A stretch of 7,886 nucleotides of DNA. Source: JAHEEL01 sp039715165. GTDB taxonomy: Bacteria; Actinomycetota; Acidimicrobiia; Spongiisociales; UBA5794. The notes beneath the pieces are model-generated. The model was not told where the DNA came from. It did no database searches and worked only from the letters and a program-made list of their open reading frames with translations. The stretch is from the NCBI GenBank assembly GCA_039715165.1, contig JBDLHX010000104.1, positions 1 to 7,886 of the forward strand, in the 5' to 3' direction. Position 1 is the first letter of the stretch; every line of letters starts with the position of its first letter. Made by a program: the position numbers and the translations under genes. Positions 4,578 through 7,886 of this stretch are shown here, piece by piece.

Positions 4578-7451
4578 TCATGTGGTCTTGCCGCTGGGGT
4601 CGCCGCTCGAGTAGAGGTGTGCGAGCAGGCGAGCACGTTCAACGGCCTGTTCGAGAGTCATGGATCGACCCGTCGCCCACTCTTCCGTGATCTGTTCGAC
4701 ATTCAACGCGGAACCCGCGACGGACCGAGCGTCTTCGATGTTCAGGGATTCGAGTCGCATGCCACCACCTGCCTGGCGGCGGAGCGCATCGACGCCGCCG
4801 GCAAGGCGAACCGCATCCAAGGGCGCATCCGGTGCGACGAATGCGGCAACGAGGTCGAGCATCCACACCGCCGTGTGAACATTCTGCGAATCGACGGCCT
4901 CCTCGATGCCGTCCATCACAATTCTCAGGGCTTCCCGGCGGTCCCCTAGATGGAACGTCAGTGCCGCGAGCCCGACGAGCTGTGTCAGGGCCCGGGTCTG
5001 GTTTCCGTACTCTCGTGAGATCGCGAGCGTCTCCTTCCACGGCTCAATGGCCGCAGCGGGGTCACCACCCCACCAGAGCGCAGTGGCCTGTGCCTGGAGG
5101 ACGAGGCCGATCTCCTCCCGGGCACCGAGATCCTCGAAGATCGGAAGAGCCTCGAGTGCGAGCTGATCACCGGTTTCTAGGTCCCTCTTCCAGAGGGCCG
5201 TCAAGGCCATGCTGCACAACGTGTCTGCCTCGTTGTACCGATCGCCGTGATCCCGGTAGATGTCGAGGGCCTCGGCGTAGCGGGCGAGCGCGTCGTCGTA
5301 GTCGGCCTGCCAATACGCAAGTCCGGCGAGAGCCGTCATCCCCTTGGCCCGGGCCGTGGCGGACGCGTCCGGGTGTGCGAGCAGGTCGTTGAGCCACTCC
5401 CTGCCTTCGGTCAGCTGATCGGAGTTCTGCCAGTAACGCCAGATACAGCTCGCCAGATCGAGACCAAGGTCGGGGTCGGTTCGAACGGCGTAGTGGAGTG
5501 CCGCGCGGAGGTTGTCGATTTCTGATGCAAGCCGATCGATTGCCCCGCCACGGGGCTCGCGAACGAGGCGCGGTTCCATCTTTCGAGCGAGGCGGAGGAA
5601 GTAGGCCGCATGGCGCCCAGTGACCTCATCTACGTCGTCGACGAGGGCCAGTTGCTCGAGACCGAACTCCCGGATCATCTCGAGCATGGCGAATCGTGCG
5701 AGCCCTGAGTCGATAGGCCGGTAGAGGAGGCTCTTGGAGAGAAGCGAGCTCACCGCGTCGAGGATGTCGAGGTCGGGCAACCCTGCGACGTCCTCCGCCG
5801 CTTCCAAAGCGAATCCCTGGCGGAATACGGCGAGCCGACGGAAGAGCTCCTGCTCCTCAGGATCGAGGAGTTCGTAGCTCCACGCGATGGCGTCACGCAT
5901 CGTGTGGTGTCGAGTGTCGCCGTCGTCGGGTCCGTCGGTGAGCACGGCGAGAGCTTCATCGAGACGCTCGAGAAGATCCTGTGGTGGGAGCAGCTTGAGA
6001 CGCGCTGCAGCGAGTTCGATCGCCAGAGGGAGCCCATCGACTCGAGCCGTGATTGCTGCAATGACAGCAGCGTTTTCGGAATCGAGAGCGAAGTCGGGGA
6101 GGGATGATCGCGCCCGGGCGAGGAACAGGGCCACCGCGTCGAATGCGCCGAGGGATTCGGGTCCCGGCAGGGCGCCGAGTGGAGGGATTCGGAGCGGAGG
6201 GATCGGGAACTCCTGTTCTCCGGCCAGGTGCAAACGCGAGCGGCTGGTGACGATGATCTTGATGGATGGAGCACCGTCGAGTAGTTCACCGAGCTGGGGG
6301 GCTGCCCCGATGACCTGCTCGAAGTTGTCGAGCACGAGAAGCGCATGTCGGTCGCGGAAGAAGGCGATGACACCGTCGAGGGGACTCTCCTCCGCAACCT
6401 CGCGGAGGCCCAGGGCGCGAGCGATGGCGACTTCGACGTAGCGAGGACTCGTCACCGCTGCGAGAGGGACGAAGATCGAACCATCGTGGAAGTGATCGTG
6501 GCGATCTGCGGCAAGGCGGATTGCCATGCGAGTCTTCCCTACCCCCGCCGGTCCGGTGAGAGTCAGGAGCCGGGACCCCTCCAGCACCTCTGTTGCCAAC
6601 TCGAGTTCGCGCCGGCGGCCTACGAAGCTCGTGCGCTGCGGCGGCAGCGTGCTCGCGATGGAGACATCGAAACGCCCCGGCACGGGTTGGAGGCCGGGAT
6701 CCTGAGTCAGGATCTTCTCCTCCATGAGACGAAGCGCAGGTCCCGGCTCGATGCCGAGTTCGTCGGCGAGACGTGTGCGTGCCCTCTGATAGCAGCGGAG
6801 GGCGTCCACCTGCCGATTGGAGCAGTAGAGGGCGAGCATGAGTTGTTCCCAGAACGTCTCCCGAAACGGATGATCTGCCACGAGCTGCTCCAGGTCCTCG
6901 ACGAGCTCGGCGTGTCGACCGAGTTCGAGGTCGGCCCAGATGCGTTCCTCGATGCTGGAGAGCCTGAGCTCTTCGAGCCGCAGAGCCTCTTCGCGGGCGA
7001 ACGGGTCATCGGCGAATTCGGTCAAGGCAGGTCCGCGCCAGATGTCCAGTGCGTCGTTCAGAACGGTGCTCGCCGTCGCGGAATCGCCCCGGGATCGGGC
7101 TGTACGACCGAGGGACGCAAGACGTTCGAATCTTGAGGAATCGAGTTCCCTCTCCGCGACATCGATCCGATAGCCGATTCCTCGTCGTTCGAGCCTGACG
7201 CGATCCGGGCCGAGCCGCTTCCGGAGTCCGGAGATGTAGACGTGGAGTGCATGACGGGCCGTGTCGGGGGGATCGCCGGGCCACAGATCCTCGATGAGCC
7301 GGTCGGCGGTCACCACGTGGAGACGATTGATGAGGAGCCGCGCCAGCAAGGCCCGCTGACGAGGGGTACCGAGATCCACCGGAACGCCATCCTGGAGGAC
7401 CTCAAGCTGACCGAGGATTCTGAAGTCGGATATCACGATCCGCCCCCGCAT
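4578..7451 (-). CDS. BTAD-domain transcriptional regulator with NB-ARC ATPase and TPR region (AfsR/SARP-like)
   Basis: This is a 957-residue cytoplasmic, ATP-dependent signal-integrating DNA-binding regulator of the AfsR/SARP-like class. Numbered from the ATG at 7451, the domains are: an OmpR-type winged helix (about 8-97, starting DFRILGQLEV, with TARHALHVYISGLRKRLG typical of the recognition-helix region); BTAD (about 103-248, with DALDIWRGPAL and ADELGIEPGPALR); NB-ARC with Walker A GPAGVGKT (300-307), Walker B LLVLDNFE (371-378), sensor TSRSRL (402-407) and GLPL (473-476); a winged-helix segment (HTMRDAIAWSYELLDPEEQELF); then TPR-like helices from about 640 to 850. The C-terminus has EEWATGRSMTLEQAVERA, a closing motif I recall from this family. 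There is no C-terminal LuxR HTH. The frame is open to 7598, but that would overlap the divergent acylphosphatase gene. A GTG at 7436, with GGGGG 6 nt upstream, is a serious alternative start and would give the family-typical short N-terminus. Targets are unknown. Confidence 0.9.
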   Translation of the reverse strand: MRGRIVISDFRILGQLEVLQDGVPVDLGTPRQRALLARLLINRLHVVTADRLIEDLWPGDPPDTARHALHVYISGLRKRLGPDRVRLERRGIGYRIDVAERELDSSRFERLASLGRTARSRGDSATASTVLNDALDIWRGPALTEFADDPFAREEALRLEELRLSSIEERIWADLELGRHAELVEDLEQLVADHPFRETFWEQLMLALYCSNRQVDALRCYQRARTRLADELGIEPGPALRLMEEKILTQDPGLQPVPGRFDVSIASTLPPQRTSFVGRRRELELATEVLEGSRLLTLTGPAGVGKTRMAIRLAADRHDHFHDGSIFVPLAAVTSPRYVEVAIARALGLREVAEESPLDGVIAFFRDRHALLVLDNFEQVIGAAPQLGELLDGAPSIKIIVTSRSRLHLAGEQEFPIPPLRIPPLGALPGPESLGAFDAVALFLARARSSLPDFALDSENAAVIAAITARVDGLPLAIELAAARLKLLPPQDLLERLDEALAVLTDGPDDGDTRHHTMRDAIAWSYELLDPEEQELFRRLAVFRQGFALEAAEDVAGLPDLDILDAVSSLLSKSLLYRPIDSGLARFAMLEMIREFGLEQLALVDDVDEVTGRHAAYFLRLARKMEPRLVREPRGGAIDRLASEIDNLRAALHYAVRTDPDLGLDLASCIWRYWQNSDQLTEGREWLNDLLAHPDASATARAKGMTALAGLAYWQADYDDALARYAEALDIYRDHGDRYNEADTLCSMALTALWKRDLETGDQLALEALPIFEDLGAREEIGLVLQAQATALWWGGDPAAAIEPWKETLAISREYGNQTRALTQLVGLAALTFHLGDRREALRIVMDGIEEAVDSQNVHTAVWMLDLVAAFVAPDAPLDAVRLAGGVDALRRQAGGGMRLESLNIEDARSVAGSALNVEQITEEWATGRSMTLEQAVERARLLAHLYSSGDPSGKTT

Positions 7452-7510
7452 CAAGCGTACCTGAGGGCGAGGTGGGCGGGGTCCGTCCCACGCGGTAGCT
7501 TGGGGAGTGC
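7452..7510. promoter_or_regulatory. short divergent intergenic control region
   Basis: This 59-nt stretch separates the regulator (minus) from the acylphosphatase (plus), so promoters for both must lie here or reach into the genes. It holds two near copies spaced 9 bp apart (GGGCGAGG, then GGGCGGGG, about 7465-7481). A TACGCT hexamer reads on the minus strand at 7459-7454; if it is a -10 element, transcription would begin downstream of the ATG at 7451 and favour the GTG start at 7436. None of these is a confident promoter call. Confidence 0.35.
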
Positions 7511-7783
7511 ATGCGCGCAATCCACGCGGAAGTGAGCGGTCTCGTCCAGGGGGTCTACTTCCGTGCATCGACGGTTCGTGAAGCCCGGCGTCTCGCACTC
7601 GAGGGGTGGGTGCGCAACCTGTCGTCTGGTTCGGTTGAGGTGTGGGCGCAGGGCACGGACGATGCGCTTGATCGGATCAAACAGTTCCTGGATCGGGGGC
7701 CGGAGGGTGCGGTGGTCGAGACCGTCTCGTTCGAAGTGGTGGAGACCGATCCGAGACTGACGAGCTTCAACGTGCGTTACTGA
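7511..7783 (+). CDS. acyP: acylphosphatase
   Basis: This 90-residue protein has the normal length for the family. It hydrolyses the carboxyl-phosphate bond of acylphosphates (EC 3.6.1.7) in the cytoplasm. The signature G-x-V-Q-G-V-x-F-R is at 10-18, with catalytic Arg18 binding phosphate. The second active-site residue, Asn36, lies in GWVRNLSSGSVEV (32-44). The C-terminus FNVRY matches the family's closing strand. The ATG at 7511 follows GGGGAG (7502-7507) at only 3 nt, a short but usable spacing, and the N-terminus MRAIHAEVSG aligns with other acylphosphatases. It is divergent from the regulator and followed after 44 nt by another plus-strand gene start. In many actinobacteria acyP precedes smc, but the next gene here does not begin like SMC. 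Its physiological role is usually unclear even when the enzyme is certain. Confidence 0.95.
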   Translation: MRAIHAEVSGLVQGVYFRASTVREARRLALEGWVRNLSSGSVEVWAQGTDDALDRIKQFLDRGPEGAVVETVSFEVVETDPRLTSFNVRY

Positions 7784-7827
7784 GCGTGCACAACTCGAGC
7801 CTGCAACAATCTCGGGGCGGAGGAATC

Positions 7828-7886
7828 ATGACGAATCAGTCGAAGCCACTCGAGCGCCTGCACGAACTCGACGAGCAGGTTCACCA
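7828..7886 (+). CDS. 5' end of an unrecognised gene, truncated by the window edge
   Basis: The ATG at 7828 is preceded by GGCGGAGGAA, with GGAGG at 7819-7823 and a 4-nt spacer, one of the strongest ribosome binding sites in the window. The frame reads MTNQSKPLERLHELDEQVH and stays open to the end. Nineteen residues are too few to assign a family; the charged, Leu-containing sequence suggests a helix. It does not resemble the start of SMC or FtsY. It lies 44 nt after the acylphosphatase gene in the same direction, so it may share its transcript. Confidence 0.6.
   Translation, partial: MTNQSKPLERLHELDEQVH

Noticed and set aside
4578..7451. Reading the large regulator as a LuxR-type (LAL/MalT) or guanylate cyclase protein
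   Set aside because: No C-terminal LuxR helix-turn-helix and no cyclase domain are visible; the N-terminus is winged helix plus BTAD.
7452..7598. 49-residue N-terminal extension of the BTAD regulator
   Set aside because: It would overlap the divergent acylphosphatase start, is Arg/Pro-rich, and precedes the conserved winged-helix start; BTAD proteins normally begin only a few residues before that domain.
1..7886. tRNA, rRNA, insertion sequence or phage genes
   Set aside because: No tRNA-like cloverleaf, rRNA stretch, transposase or integrase motif, or flanking inverted repeats were seen on either strand.

Overview
The window is high-GC DNA with strong G/C third-position preference and GGAG-type ribosome binding sites. 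The BTAD/NB-ARC/TPR regulator is of a kind most abundant in Actinomycetota. The actinobacterial form of the SulP transporter and the acylphosphatase fit this, so I infer a chromosomal segment from an actinobacterium, possibly a deep-branching class such as Acidimicrobiia. That placement is inference; there is no rRNA or tRNA in the window to confirm it.

Layout, left to right. (1) 2-235, plus strand: the 3' end of a gene carrying a zinc-binding SEC-C motif, most likely the tail of SecA. (2) 367-2022, plus: an ABC1/UbiB/AarF-type atypical kinase with C-terminal membrane segments. (3) 2105-3790, plus: a SulP-family anion transporter with a C-terminal STAS domain. A GC-rich hairpin at 3892-3923 separates this plus-strand block from the convergent minus-strand block. 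(4) 3942-4454, minus: a small single-pass membrane protein that I do not recognise. It contains three almost identical 18-residue repeats (a 54-bp tandem repeat) between two copies of an older, diverged 17-residue repeat. (5) 4578-7451, minus: a large regulator of the AfsR/SARP-like type (winged helix, BTAD, NB-ARC ATPase, TPR). (6) 7511-7783, plus: an acylphosphatase, divergent from the regulator. (7) From 7828, plus: the first codons of an unrecognised gene that runs out of the window.

Likely relationships. The kinase and transporter are codirectional with an 82-nt spacer and may share transcription. The regulator gene is followed, in the same direction after 123 nt, by the repeat protein, so the two could be one transcription unit; that spacer also holds a hairpin that could attenuate or terminate. 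The regulator and acylphosphatase share a short divergent control region.

The most unusual object is the repeat protein. It is membrane-anchored, has a nested A-B-B-B-A repeat architecture with recent expansion of the inner repeat, belongs to no family I can name, and sits next to a signal-integrating regulator. Everything else looks like ordinary chromosomal content.
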